Shown here: one piece after another, positions 39,286 to 50,870 of the stretch
Layout: each line of letters opens with the position of its first letter
How positions within the stretch are numbered: the first letter of the stretch is position 1
NCBI GenBank assembly: GCA_963978895.1
Contig: OZ022238.1
Coordinates: 21,937,732-22,001,731, forward strand
DNA: 64,000 bases
Direction: 5' to 3'
DNA from: Erpobdella octoculata
Taxonomy: Eukaryota > Annelida > Clitellata > Hirudinida > Erpobdellidae
Made by a program: the position numbers and the translations under genes
The notes under the pieces: model-generated
Databases searched by the model: none
What the model saw: the letters and a program-made list of their open reading frames with translations, nothing else
Told to the model about the DNA's origin: nothing

Positions 39286-40620
39286 ATTACTAGCCACCAC
39301 TGTGCATATCTAAGGAATAAGTCAATCAGAAATTTGGACTATCAAATTATAAATAGCACAGAAGTAAATATTTACGATTTAATTTCACCCGAGTATTAAG
39401 CTATGAAAAGATTTTTACTGTTTCTTTAACCTTTGATTGTAGGCCAATGTAATTGTCAAAAATAAAAAGTTTAATTCAAATATTTTAAAGATAACAAAGA
39501 AACAAAGATAATATGCATATGGTTCTTAAGTGGGGTTTTGATTATAATTTTTAAAATTTTGCTTTTTTAAATCCTTTATGTTAACTTTACCGTGTTTGCT
39601 TGCTTGATTGATTGAGCCATACGTTGGGACCCTATACCACTCAAGAAAACCAACTTCCGTTATCCAATCATGTTGCAATTTGGTGAGTTTATTTGCAGCA
39701 ACCCCACCTCGCTAATTGCAAGCCAGTCCCAAGCTTGGATAAAGGAGGAGAGACAGTTAAAAGAATCAAACTTTGATCCACGACAGGAAGTACTTATGTG
39801 TTTCCTACATACAGCCAATTCAGTCTTAACACTTGGTGTAAAGGACTATAAACTATCATAAAAAAAAGTTTATTTGCAGCTGCGGATTTTACAGTTTATT
39901 AAATTTGCAGATTGATTTGATAAAATATAAGTGTTTTATAGAATAAAATACATAAAACCTTAAAAAATGTTTTAAAAATTAAAAATTTGTTTATTCCATT
40001 TCCATATTGATTCAAAAATAGTTTATATTTTCAATATTTATAATTGAGTTGAAATTTGGTGGGTTTATTTGTTGCTGCAGACTCTACATTTTGTTAAATT
40101 TTCAGATTGATTGGACAACACATGAGTGAATTATAAAATAAAATCAATTAAAATTTTTTAAAAATTTTTAAATGCAAATTTTATGTAGAAAAACGAATTT
40201 TTAATTTTTTTAAAGAAAGCGACATTTAATTTGAAAATTTAAAATATTTTAATAAAAATTTGTTTATTACATATTGATTCAATAGCTTCTTAAATATTCA
40301 ATCCTTACATACTACACAAATTTAAATATTTAAAAAACTGTGGTCAGTGTTTTTATATTTTAGAGTCGCCGAATTATAAAATTATTAAGAATTTTTAAAA
40401 TACGAAGATTTTACTGTTTTCTTGTTTGTCTGCGTTTTTAGCATGTTTGAACCTATTTATTTAATAAAACTGTTTTTCAACAAAAAGTTTTAAAATTAAC
40501 TTAAACTTTATGAGACTATTAAAATAAATTGGATTTTTAATCCTTTTTTTTCTATTAAATTACAAACAAGGAAATGAACTTTTTAAAATTAAAGGCATTG
40601 AAACTACTAGAATTTTCAAT
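39286..40620. other. Intron sequence; LINE-3'-like block at 39600-39860
   Basis: The stretch gagccatacgttgggaccc, then GCAAGCCAGTCCCAAGCTTG and gataaaggaggagag (39718-39753) recurs on the minus strand at 48162-48198. Its wording resembles 3' ends of RTE/Rex-type LINEs. I see no reverse-transcriptase frame. The remainder is AT-rich and featureless. Confidence 0.4.
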
Positions 40621-40623
40621 CAC

Positions 40624-40752
40624 CTGGTTCCAACAAACAGCACAGTGAACGGGCTGCCACAGCTCGTTATCAACTGCATCAACTGCGGCTGGTGACTGCG
40701 TGAGAAGAAATTGGGCGACTTCTATGTAACCGTTGCAGGCAGCTATGTGAAG
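40624..40752 (-). CDS. PPP1R16A/B-like: PPP1R16-like gene, ankyrin-repeat exon
   Basis: Minus-strand exon of 129 bp (43 codons, phase 0 at both ends), with acceptor acttaaacag before 40752 and donor CAG|gtgatt after 40624. It reads LHIAACNGYIEVAQFLL, TQSPAAVDAVD and NELWQPVHCAVCWNQ. This matches the TIMAP ankyrin block LLHIAGANGYL...WEPLHAAAFWGQ in repeat architecture and spacing. The preceding exon ends GETM, so the repeat core reads G-E-T-M-L-H-I-A across the junction. In the family these repeats lie C-terminal to the phosphatase-binding RVxF motif, which is not in this window. Confidence 0.92.
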
Positions 40753-40920
40753 CTGTTTAAGTTAAAAAATAATATTATAATGTTGTACATTTGTTTTGTC
40801 AGTTATTGCTTTTTTTCCGCTGCAACAAGTATTGAGTAATATAATTTAAAAACAAAGTATTAACAAGAAATACAAATATGGATAATAACTTATAGTTTTC
40901 ATTATTATAAAAAAACCTTT
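40753..40920. other. Intron sequence next to the exon
   Basis: Short AT-rich stretch, nothing recognised. Confidence 0.4.
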
Positions 40921-41340
40921 CAGGGTTACCCGGCGTTGTCCGGTGTTTCAGAGTTTTTTTTATCGTTTTTCTCTCTTAATCCCGTTTCTTTTCCCGCTTG
41001 CTTTCCCGCCTGCGCTCGCTCTTCTGCTCATTTTTGCACTCCCGCTTCCTCTTCCTTTCCCGCTTGCTCTACCGCTTCCGTTCGCTTTCCCGTCCCCACT
41101 TGTTCTTCCGTTCCCGCTTGCTATCCCGTTCCCGTTTGTTCTCCCATCTCACACTTTCTTGTTCCCGTGTGCTCTCCCGTCTCTGTTCCCTCTCACTTTT
41201 TTGTTTCCGTGTTTTTTCTCGTTTCCGTTCACTCTCTAGTTCCCGCACCCGGTCACTCTCTAGTTCCCGCACCCGGTCACTCTCTAGTTCCCGCACCCGG
41301 TCACTCTCCCGTTCACGCTTGCGCTAGTTTTCTTTCGTCC
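40921..41340 (-). mobile_element. Non-autonomous Helitron 3' part, minus strand, CTAG lost
   Basis: Minus strand ends ACGCCGGGTAACCCTG but CTAG is replaced by gaaagg. The C-rich units on plus (cgcttgctttcccg; tagttcccgcacccggtcac repeated three times at 41232-41296) are the G-rich minisatellite of this family. Confidence 0.55.
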
Positions 41341-41609
41341 ACTCTTTCCTAACTTTTTTTGATTTTCCAATTTTCTCATTTTTGATAACTCTATTAAAAA
41401 GGGCTAAAACTTCTACGAAAAAACAAATAAACCAAAAAAGAAACTAACGATAATAAAATATGGAATAATAATATATAAATATAAATCAGCAAAATTACAA
41501 AAATAACTACCAGATAAGAAAGAAAAATTAAACTTTCTAGTGCACCCTTTGAGGGTGCGCAAGTAGAAAATGGGTTAATTTTATCTATTTATGTAATTTA
41601 CAGTGAACA
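41341..41609. other. Intron sequence, nothing recognised
   Basis: AT-rich. Ends with ttatgtaatttacag just before the Helitron Rep start, which could be a splice acceptor. Confidence 0.35.
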
Positions 41610-42017
41610 ATGCCAGGAAAACGCCCAGATGCCATTTTGGGCCATAGAACGAATAGAACTGCAAAAATGCGAAATAGAAGGGCTCAAACAACAGACGAGC
41701 AAATCCAACAAGATAATTCAAATATGCGTGTGAACATGGTGAATGGCGTGAATCACAATCACAAGAAGCACGAGATGAACAAAATAAAAAACGACAAAAA
41801 TGGAACGAGGACAAGTACGCCGGTTAGTAATTACCACACGCAGAGCAAGTGATCAACAAAGCTAACAAGTATATCGAGTATTTTTATCTAATTCGTTCTT
41901 TCGTCTAGCATTCGAGTATGAACCGGATATTACGCTTATTCGAAAATAACGATTGGTGCTATGGACAAGGAATGTCTCCATCAGGGGTGCAGCCAGGAGG
42001 GTCGGGGGACCCGGGCG

Positions 42018-42775
42018 CTTATTTCTAAATGGTAGTATGCAGCAATACAGAGACGTCTACTAGCAGCCAAAGAGGGGCGTGGCTTATGGCTAGAGGCTCT
42101 GCTATTCTTAACAGCCTTCATTTCGGCTCGCGCATCTTACAACTCCCATTATTTTTATTATTACAAACTTTTACCATTACAAACTTTTATTCAATTTGCG
42201 ATCTCTGTTTGTTTGTGGGTGGCTCGTAAATCATCTGAAACAAGTAAAGGAAAAACGTGTTTTTCAACAAAAACTTTTATTTTAAATACACTCGATTTAA
42301 AAAAACGAAGGCTATTCAAATTAGGTTTTTCGGTTTTTGAGTAAATACCACTAAATTTATTATGAAAAATTTTTGAATTTACAATGAATTGAATAAGAAT
42401 TAAAGTTAAATTAAATTAATTTAGAAACAGGACGAAGAAACATAAATAAAAGCTACGCGAGTTTCACAATTTTTATCAATTAAATCATGTATTGTCATCC
42501 AATACAAAACTATGCTGAAAGTTTCAGCTTCCTAAGTCAAAAAAATGGTTAAATTTCAATTTCAAGATTTGCGTACAGAGAAAGCCACCCACAAACAAAC
42601 AGAAATTGCAAATTGAATAAAAGTTTGTAATAATAAAAATAATGAAAGTTGCAAGATGCGCGCGCCGAAATGAAGGCTATTAAGAATAGCAGAGCCTCTA
42701 GCCATAAGCCACGCCCCTCTTTGGCTGCTAGTAGACCTCTCTGTATTGCTGCACACTACCCTTTAGAAAATTGCG
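42018..42775. repeat. Long inverted repeat (arms ~200 bp) inside the hAT element
   Basis: The arm at about 42028-42230 (GCAGCAATACAGAGACGTCT, AGAGGGGCGTGGCTTATGGC, ATTCTTAACAGCCTTCATTT) is repeated inverted at about 42560-42765. Identical-looking protein frames on opposite strands (SQRGAWLMARGSAILNSLHF) are caused by this palindrome. The loop contains the repeat also seen at 26995 and 7960. This is probably a foldback-type element nested in the hAT. Confidence 0.75.
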
Positions 42776-43022
42776 GCCCGGCCTCCCCCGAAACCTTGCC
42801 AATGGTGATGCGTGCCCGTGTTTTCGAGACATGTTTGAGTTAAAAATTATTTTGCAAATTAAATATTTAATAAATTATTAAAAATGTTAGAGTGAGAGTT
42901 GTCCATGGGTCTATTTTTGAAAACCCAACCGCCAGAAAATCTGATTCGACCTATTTTTTTTTCTTTTGTGACCCGACTCACCTGTTTTCGACCCGACCCA
43001 ACGCAGTTGATGATCTGCAACC

Positions 43023-43208
43023 TTGTCAATAGTCCATCTACCCGCAGATAAATACGCTGCTGAAACTCTTCACCACTTGTTCCTTTCTTCCGCGACAGCC
43101 GAGAGATCCTTTTCAACTATGCGCAGACTCAAATCTTATCTACGCACCACAATGGACCAGACAAGGCTGAATGTGTTTGCCCAGATGAATATCAATCGCA
43201 ACTTTTGA
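43023..43208 (+). pseudogene. hAT transposase C-terminal (hATC) domain
   Basis: Reads LSSATAERSFSTMRRLKSYL then TRLNVFAQMNINRNF and a stop. SSATAERSFSxMRRLKxYLR is the hATC dimerisation signature. The rest of the transposase is missing, replaced by the inverted-repeat block. Confidence 0.85.
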
Positions 43209-44087
43209 CTTTTGTGGGTCGTACATTTCTCAGTAGAATTCCTTGCTTATCAGTTTTTCTCCCCCGAGCTCCCCCGAAAAATATTTCTGGCTGCGCCCCT
43301 GGTGTCCATCGCCATAGGCTTAAATTCAAGAATGAGTCAGCCGGGAGAGCATATGCGTAGATTCAATGCGCCTGTTGTTGACCACGTTGCTGGAATAATC
43401 GTTGGCGATTGCACAGCTACACCAGAAATCGTGATTCAAAGAAGAAATACTCTTGAGTTCATTGCTGACACAGCGTTCATACGACGCTATTCAATACAGC
43501 TAATTTTATGGAAGGGACAAGACAAATATTGCATAAACATTAAACAAAGAAATCCCATCACTGGTGCTTCAGTAATTTTGAACATTAATACTCATTTTGA
43601 GTTCATTTTTATAAATATGTTGTTAAAGAAGCCGAAAACAGTGCAGCTATGTCGCAGATGAAAATTTCAAGCTCTTAAGCACTAAAGTGTTCGTGGAACA
43701 GTACGTTTTAATAATCAAGAGGGAGAAATTTTTGTTCGCGATATGGCTGCATTGGCCAAAACAAACAATTTAATTAATTATATACATCATTACAGGAGCC
43801 GAAACAAACAAGAAAGTTAGCTCGATGTATTTTTATGCGTATCGTATGGTGATTCAACGTGGTTAGGTCAACCTTATTCTGCGATGTTGTGAGCTTTGCC
43901 AACAATTCATGGTCGACATGTACGTGAAAATAGAGAACGAACGACTGGATTTGCCAGGCATGCCAAAACACCATTTCAACTGAAAGTTGGGTTTTCGGTT
44001 ATTTCACTTCAGAGTTTGAACCCAACACGGCTGAGCAATGGCACGCGATTAGTTATTAAAATTGATAAAAAACGTTACGAACTCGTA

Positions 44088-44246
44088 TGTTAGAAAGAAC
44101 AACGCTACTTAGACAGAAACACAAACACGTACAATCGCCAAATATGTTTGCTCAAAAAAGGAAGACACTCAAAACTGCGAAGCTTTATATAGTCTCGGGC
44201 CACAGACAAAAGATCTTAAATAAATAATAATTGTCTATCCCTAACA
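44088..44246 (-). repeat. Gypsy 3' LTR (159 bp)
   Basis: On the minus strand it starts TGTTAGGGATAGACA and ends TTCTTTCTAACA, and contains gagactatataaagc, a TATA-like box that is shared with the 5' LTR remnant. Confidence 0.65.
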
Positions 44247-44408
44247 CCTACCCCCTCAACAAAATCCATATTTCGTTTTACAAGAGTTCATGTCCAGCCT
44301 TTTGGGAGGTCCACACTTCCTCTTCGGTCTTAAAGGTTCCTCTTGGATGTTGACTTCAGCGAAATCTGTAAGACCTGTTTCAATGACATCTGTTGATTCA
44401 CTGCTTTT

Positions 44409-45330
44409 TTACGCATCCTGGACATCCTCGTACGATCCCTCTGGTAACTCAAATGAGTCACACAGCACATGCCAAACTTCATCCGTTTCACGATGTCTCA
44501 GTTGATTGGTTTGTCTACGAACATCATAGACGGTTTGGCCACGCTTTTTCCGTATGGTTCCAGGTTGCCACGTAGGATGATTCGGTTCTTCATAACATAT
44601 CACAAAGACGGGTTCGTTTTCAGTAAAAGTCCTTCTGCGTGCTCCATGTTTCTTATTGAATTCCACTTCCATCTTCTAGTATTTTTGCTCGAAATGACTT
44701 CCTTGTCCATCCGTTAGCTGTAGGTCGCTTAATAAAGCTCGTAACTGCCGCTGCATTAAGTTCTCTGCAGGCGACCTTTGACCTGGTGATGACGGTCAGG
44801 TGTTGTTCAATAGTCAACAGGAACTTTTCTAGCACTTCTGTTGTCGCTCCTTCTTCTCTTAGCTTTTGGATTGACTTTTTAAAGGTATCCACAAAACGCT
44901 CGGCTTGCCCATTGCTCTGTGGGCGGTATGGTGGCGTTCGAACATGCTGAATTCCATTCCTTTGACAGTATCCTGCAAGTTCTTTGACGTGAACTGCGTT
45001 CCATTGTCCGACACGAGCATCCTGGGAAATCTATATCGGCTAAAAATTCTGTTTAGCTCACTTATTGTCGCAGTGGCCGTAGTTGTCTTCTTTTGCACAA
45101 CCTCTGGACACTTGGAATAGGCTTCCACAACGATCATGAACATGCAACCTTCCAGTGGTCCAGCAAAATCTATGTGAATCTTCTCCATAGGACAATTCGG
45201 CATCGGCCATAATGCAAGATCGTTTTACACAGCCATCTTTGCAGTAGTGTAACACGCACTGCAACTTTAAACCCTGTTTTCTATATACCGATCTATTTTT
45301 GAACCAGTAGACACTTCTCCGAGCAAGCAT
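44409..45330 (-). pseudogene. Gypsy integrase (broken)
   Basis: Minus strand. The N-terminal part (ARRSVYWFKN, about 45320) retains HHCC-like Cys residues in a shifted frame. The catalytic core reads MEKIHIDFAGPLEG (D), SKCPEVVQKK and RMLVSDNGTQFTSKN (second D). The downstream E region is shifted, with HHTAHRAMGKPSV corresponding to the usual HPxSNGxxE segment. The C-terminal part resumes at 44672 as KKHGARRRTF, PVFVICYEEPN and WQPGTIRKKRG. Intact integrase inserts the cDNA; this one is a pseudogene. Confidence 0.8.
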
Positions 45331-45479
45331 TTTTATTCATGTTGAACCAGGATGACCTTCATGAAACACCTTCAGTAACCTGGGTTGAAGCACACGTGGG
45401 ATTACAACACGAGATCCCATAAAAATCATTCCATCACAGACTGATAAATCTGTTTTACGGCTGTGGAAGGCATGCAAAA

Positions 45480-46088
45480 TTAATCCAGCCTGGAAATTTG
45501 GCCATCTTCCTGATGCTCGGTATCCCGTTCGGTCATACTCCGAATGTCTCTTTTTGTTACCGGCAACTCCCGTATGACATCGCGTTGAACTCCTGTTGCG
45601 TCTTTGTCAATCTTGGCGATGACAACATCTTCTTCATCAGCAAGTTTTTTTGACGCGATGAGACGGGATAACGCATCGGCCTGTCCTAAGTGGGTAGTTC
45701 GTCTATACTCTATGGTGAAATCATAAGCGAGCAAGACCAGTTCCCATCGCTGGAGGCAATTTGCTGAATGAGCGGACACTCCTGTCTTTGATGCAAAAAC
45801 AGTAAGCAACGGCTTGTGGTCCGTCAACAGCTTGAAGCGTCGTCCATAAACGTATCTGCAGAACTTCCTAACTGCAAATACGAGAACAAGTGCTTTTTTC
45901 TCGATCTGCCCATAGTTTTGCTCAGCTTTGGTTAACACTCTTCCTGCATGAGTAATGGCTTTCTCTGTTCTATTGGGAAAATGATGTAATATCACGGCAC
46001 CAATTCTATAGTCACAGGCATTTACAGCCACGACTATTTCCAGTGTTGAATCGCAATGTGTCAACAGCAGATCCGACTTTAACCCCAA
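45480..46088 (-). pseudogene. Gypsy RNase H domain
   Basis: Minus-strand frame of about 200 codons: VVAVNACDYRIGAVILHHF, RVLTKAEQNYGQIEKKAL, YGRRFKLLTDHKPLLT, NCLQRWELVLLAYDFTIEYR and LGQADALSRL. These are the standard Gypsy RNase H motifs; the canonical first Asp of DAS reads N-A-C-D here. It degrades RNA in RNA-DNA hybrids in active elements. Confidence 0.85.
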
Positions 46089-46431
46089 ACGTAAGCTCTC
46101 GAACGTTTTCTGATGTTGAACACTCTATTCATATTTTTTCCCTCTCCAGGTAGTCTAACTAGCCCTTCATAAGACGCATTTTTGGTATAAAAGAAGAGTA
46201 ATAACTAATCATACCCAAGAAAGATTTCAACCGCTTCTTGTCCTTGGGTGCTGGCATCCCTCCGATTGCTTCTATAATCTTTGGGTCTGGTAGATGCCTT
46301 TACTATTTACGACCTGTCCCAAGAACTTCATTTCTTTCATTGCAAAAAAACAATTTCAGCAATCAAATTCAGCAATCCATTTGTAGAATGCATGTACTTT
46401 CCGGTTGTGTTTTTTCGATGTTGCTCCAGTA

Positions 46432-46992
46432 CTAGTGTACGTCATCCAAGTAAGCAGCACAGCCCTCCAGACCTGATGTCATGCTGTCCATTGTTTCTTG
46501 GAAGATGCCAGGTGCGCACTTGACTCCAAAAGGTAGCCGCTGATATTGGAACAGATCCTTCGTTGTATTAATTGTCATCAGCTCTTTTGAGTCTTCTTCG
46601 ACTTCTATCTGCAAATACGTATCTGCCAAGTAGATTTGTTTGAACCATACGCGTTGGTTCAGACGAGCGAAGATTTCTTAGGGGATCGGTAGTGGGTGTT
46701 GATGCATCTCCAATGCCTCATTCAGTCCCGTCTTTAAATCAAGACTTTCTAACTCTGCATTCACAGCCTCTTCTTGTGCGAATGGAATCTTCCTCTGTCT
46801 ATAGAGGGTTGCACGTGTTCCCTGCTTGACCAACAGCTGTGCAATCTTTTTGCAACGTCCTAGCTCTTTCTTAAAAATATCAGAAAAACATCTTTCCAAG
46901 TCTCTTGAGAGTTGTTTTCCTTCACTCAGCTTCTGTTCAAGTTTGCAACAGATAGCGTCAAATGCTTCTTGAAAGGGTGGAAGTTGATTCAC
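46432..46992 (-). pseudogene. Gypsy reverse transcriptase (broken)
   Basis: Minus strand. The upstream piece reads LVKQGTRATLYRQRKIPFA and EALEMHQHPLPIP. The next frame reads YLQIEVEEDSKELMTINTTK, LFQYQRLPFGVKCAPGIFQ and YLDDV, the catalytic motif. A gap and frameshift lie near 46650. The motif wording is like K02A2.6-type Gypsy elements. Confidence 0.85.
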
Positions 46993-47243
46993 CTATTCGA
47001 TGCCCAGCAGTTCTTCAAAGTGTTCAACCTTGCATGTTCACCCATGACTTGAGTCGGTGTCCTAATTGCAGCACCAAGAGATGTCGACGATTCATAGAGA
47101 AGCGGAGACCCGATTCTTTCCCACAATTCCTTGCTGATCACCGTCATATCTGCACCAGAGTCCAGCTGCGTTTTTACCTCTGTTTTACCAAAGTTGACCA
47201 TAGTGAACTTCCGATTTACCATTATGTCTTCAACCTGTTTCAC
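46989..47243 (-). pseudogene. Gypsy aspartic protease
   Basis: Minus-strand reading VKTQLDSGADMTVISKELW. LDSGADxTV is the retroviral-type aspartic protease active site. Confidence 0.8.
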
Positions 47244-47251
47244 TCTAGTAT

Positions 47252-48120
47252 TTATCTTTTGATGATTATAACCAGAGTCGTTTGCATTTTTTGGGCAATA
47301 TTTTCTAAAGTGACTTTTAGATCCGAGGATGAAACAAGCACCACGTGAAGAACCTTAGCCCATCTCTTTGCTAGAAAGATCACGGTTGTTTTTCTTCTTC
47401 TTTTGCTTTGCTTCAACTGCAGCAACGATTGGCGTTGGCCTTGATACGACGTTGAAATCAACCTGTAATTTCGTGATTATGTCACACTATCCTGTCAAAT
47501 CTTCCAGAGTGCAAGCATTATGCATTTCTAATCTTCGTAATAATCTGGAGCGCATGTCAGCGTGAGCAGAACCTTTCTGCCCAGACTCATAGATGAGGCA
47601 TTTGAAATTATCCATCGTCATCTTGTCAAGTTGGGCTTGTTCACACATTCTATTTACTTTTGCACTAAATATGCAAAACTCTTCTTCACCAATTGACGAA
47701 CGAAAATCCTCATTCTCCTTCTGGAGATCGTTACTTTCTCTCCGGTCCGGTGTTTGCGGCAGTATATGATCAGTGAACTTTGAATAACTACACGTGTCTA
47801 GTTTGGATATCAAAATTGTTGTCATTTACTCGTCAGACAATCCTTCATCGTTTGAAGTAATGTCGTCTTCGAAACGGCAGATCCACTTTTAAGACGTACC
47901 TCCGGATTCAGGGTCGAATGAGAACACCGGAGTTTTCTTTACCAAATCAGCACCGGCATTTTGTGCCTTTTTGTAAAACTTCAACGACTGCAAAACCTTT
48001 AACAGCGCATCTTTTCGCCGTTTACTTTCTTCGTCACGTCATCGTGCTTCTTCCAACAATCGGAAAAAAGTGTTTTAAGACTGAAATGTCAGTATATTGG
48101 AAGAACCTAAGTACTTACTG
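47252..48120 (-). pseudogene. Gypsy gag region (broken)
   Basis: Minus-strand frame at 47487-47825 reads EEEFCIFSAKVNRMCEQAQ, DKMTMDNFKCLIYESGQKG and RSRLLRRLEMHNACTLEDL, a capsid-like helical segment typical of K02A2.6-type Gag. A Cys-containing Lys-rich stretch at 47252-47461 is where the zinc knuckle should be. Several frame changes. Confidence 0.65.
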
Positions 48121-48159
48121 TCGTGGATCATAATTTTATCCTTTTAACTTTTCCCTCCA

Positions 48160-48200
48160 CCTTTCTCCAGGCTTGGGACTGGCTTGCAAAAGCAAGGCGG
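48160..48200 (-). repeat. Short repeat shared with 39718
   Basis: Minus-strand GCAAGCCAGTCCCAAGCCTG then gagaaaggtggaggg; near-identical to plus 39718-39753. Confidence 0.5.
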
Positions 48201-48290
48201 AGTTAAGGAGGACACTCAAAACAGCGAAGCTTTATATAGTCTCGGGGAATAGACACACAAACACATACAGAAACACACACACAAACACAC

Positions 48291-48589
<299 letters not shown>

Positions 48590-48600
<11 letters not shown>

Positions 48601-48815
48601 GTGTGTATGTATGTATGTGTATGTGCATGTATGTGTGTCTTTGTTTATGTATGTATGTATGTATGTATGTATGTATGTATGTATGTATGTATGTATGTAT
48701 GTATGTATGTATGTATGTATGTATGTATGTATGTATGTATGTATGTATGTATGTATGTATGTATGTATGTATGTATGCATGTATGTATGTATGTATGTAT
48801 GTATGTATGTATGTA

Positions 48816-48863
<48 letters not shown>
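48590..48863. repeat. (TATG)n microsatellite, about 270 bp
   Basis: Tetranucleotide array with minor (TG)n interruption near 48818. The Met/Tyr/Val/Cys-repeat frames are artefacts. Confidence 0.95.
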
Positions 48864-48865
<2 letters not shown>

Positions 48866-49054
48866 CAAGCATTTGTGAGACTATCCTGACATTTATTGTT
48901 TTTATATTGATTGATGAAAAATAAAAGTAGAATTCTTTCACTAGTTTGCGTGTTACAGCTTAGTATTATCAGTTGATAGATTAATTAGGGCAGTAGCGTT
49001 TGAAAGACGATGGAATTACGATAAAATAGAGTTAGATGATTGACAAATGACCAT

Positions 49055-49235
49055 TACAAAAGTGGCTTCAGTACTTTTACTTTTTACTTTAAAGTAAGTT
49101 TAAAGTACTGTTACTTTTTACTTTTACTTAAGTACATTTTTTAGCAAATACTTTTACTTTTAATTAAGTAACTTTTTGAGGCGTTACTTGTACTTGTACT
49201 TAAGTACTGAAACACAGTACTTTTTCCAGCACTGT
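49055..49235. mobile_element. Possible hAT-type non-autonomous element (one end)
   Basis: The right end reads CAGTACTTTTTCCAGCACTG (complement CAGTGCTGGAAAAAGTACTG), a classic hAT end, preceded by repeated acttttactt / ttaagtac motifs. The left terminal repeat is not evident. Confidence 0.45.
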
Positions 49236-49327
49236 ATATATACAGTTAAGTAATAACTTTAATTACACGCTTGCGCGCACTAATTTTAGCAACTGCTGAC
49301 TGCTGACTACCGCATGTATGCAGATAT

Positions 49328-49485
<158 letters not shown>

Positions 49486-49845
49486 ATATATATATATATA
49501 TATGTGTTTATGTATATATATGTGTGTGTGTGTAAGACGGTTGTTTTAGATTCAAAAATTTTAGTTCTTTGACTCAGATAAGGAGGCAAATAAGAGTTTT
49601 TTTTAAATTTATTTTTTATCTTTACCTGTTTTTTCTTTTGACTCCAAAAACTTAAATATTACATATTATTGAGATCGGATAACGATAACCCTTGCTGACT
49701 TGACATCAAAGTTTAAGTTAAAAAGTTAGTATGGAGCTATAAGTTCATTGTAGAGTTCATGATTTATATTCAGTAAAATAAAACACATTTATAATATTTA
49801 TTATGGATTTATAGTAAAAGACACATTAATCTTCAAATTTCCTTT

Positions 49846-50870
49846 TCAAAGTGTGCATTTTACAATTAAGATATAGTGTCTGTGTTCTTGTTTATCTGTA
49901 TCTCCACCAAGAAATATTATTGAAAGCTCAATTAATTCACGATTGTCATCTCTAGCTATTTTTTTAGTTAATTCAAATCGGTAGAATTCTAGAAGTTTAT
50001 CAATTTCTGAAACATTTAAACAAGATAGCTTTTCAGTACAGAATTGTATTTTTTCGGCGTCGACATTTTTCCAGTTTTCTCGAAACTTTTTAAACAACGA
50101 AATATCTGCTGGGCTTGTAGTTACTTGGCTGATTTTTGCTTCAAACACACATTTTAATACTAGTTCATAGACGTGATGACGGCAAGCAAAAATAAGAATT
50201 TCTCCATCCAGTTTTTGTTCGAGAAGCACACATGCACCATTAATACGGCCTGTATTTGAAGCAGTAGTATGATAACAGAAAATCTGCACTCTGTCCTTAA
50301 GATTCCAGTCAATAATGGCATTCCAAACTGCCTGTGCCTGTTCGCTTCCTGACGAACTGTACAATTTTGGCACAGCGATAAGTTCGTTATTTTCATATGA
50401 AATAACTATTAGGAGGCGTTCTTCTTTAGATTTACGTGTTTCTAAGACCGGCAATAGTTTGCCATCCTAGTGGACTGTTACCGTATCCTGCATATTGTTT
50501 TGAAAATTAACTTTTATAGTTTCAGCTCGCCCTCTTCGCATTTCTGTACGAATTCTATGGATTGAGGACTTGCTTATACAAACGTCATCCGTGTTATGCC
50601 CTAGTGCCTCAATAGTAGCTTCAATTATAAATACAGAATCTCTCACATTTAACTAACATCTATCTAATGCCCTAATGCGGCAACCAACTTGGGAGTTATT
50701 AGGTTTTTCTGCATACAAGTTTTATCGCGCTGAGAGGAAGCATCACTTAGGCTGGGTCTATTTTCTTGTAAATCTATGATTTCAGAATCAGAAGATGGGT
50801 TTTCTTGTGGTGGTTCATAAGATGATGTCGATGGAGCTAAATTTAAATTTAAACTTTAAAAAAATGCTTT
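49846..50870 (-). pseudogene. hAT-like transposase fragment of an uncharacterised multicopy family
   Basis: Minus strand. From about 50870 (after ttaaatttag, an acceptor-like end) the frame reads APSTSSYEPPQENPSSDSEI and continues, with frame changes, into NTDDVCISKSSIHRIRTEM. QDTVTVH then meets a TAG stop in place of Trp, followed by DGKLLPVLETRKSKEERL, VQIFCYHTTASNTGRINGA, LIFACRHHVYELVLK and DDNRELIELSIIFLGG, ending at 49846. The CRHHxxELVL and DTTASNTG-type motifs belong to a widespread invertebrate transposase-like family with an RNase-H-type fold. The DDE residues cannot be assigned by eye. The C-terminal third is absent. Confidence 0.55.

Larger units (their letters stand above)
41982..43301 (+). 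mobile_element. hAT transposon inserted in the Helitron Rep gene
   Basis: Ends CAGGGGTGCAGCCAGGA and (complement) CAGGGGCGCAGCCAGAAA. Flanks are GTCTCCAT (41974-41981) and GTGTCCAT (43302-43309), 7 of 8 identical. Removing the element plus one flank restores the Rep reading frame (ECLH then RHRLKFK). It contains hATC coding near the right end and a large internal inverted repeat. Confidence 0.88.
41610..44090 (+). pseudogene. Helitron Rep/helicase gene relic, interrupted by a hAT transposon
   Basis: ATG at 41610 gives MPGKRPDAILGHRTNRTAKM, the usual basic Helitron N terminus. AFEYEPDITLIRK, a frameshift and TIGAMDKECLH lead to the hAT insertion. The frame resumes exactly as RHRLKFKNESAG, then RRFNAPVVDHVAGIIVGD, TPEIVIQRRNT and INIKQRNPITG, which is the Helitron helicase-like N domain. 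Near 43909 QFMVDMYVKIENERLDL marks the next conserved block. The relic closes with LNPTRLSNGTRLVIKID near 44030, the C-terminal helicase motif. The Rep HUH core and most helicase motifs are deleted. A Gypsy element is inserted at the end. Confidence 0.8.
44088..48255 (-). mobile_element. Degenerate Gypsy-type LTR retrotransposon
   Basis: Minus strand. The 3' LTR is at 44088-44246 (TGTTAG...CTAACA ends) with polypurine tract ttgagggggtagg next to it. Gag, protease, RT, RNase H and integrase pieces follow in the standard Gypsy order towards 47.9 kb. The 5' LTR near 48198-48255 is only partly similar (gacactcaaaac, gcgaagctttatatagtctc shared) and its outer part is replaced by a microsatellite/Helitron boundary. 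Frames are broken many times. It is inserted immediately after the last Helitron Rep codons. Confidence 0.8.

Noticed and set aside
44290..44720. Plus-strand frames opposite the Gypsy integrase C terminus
   Set aside because: Antisense shadows of the minus-strand Gypsy coding sequence.
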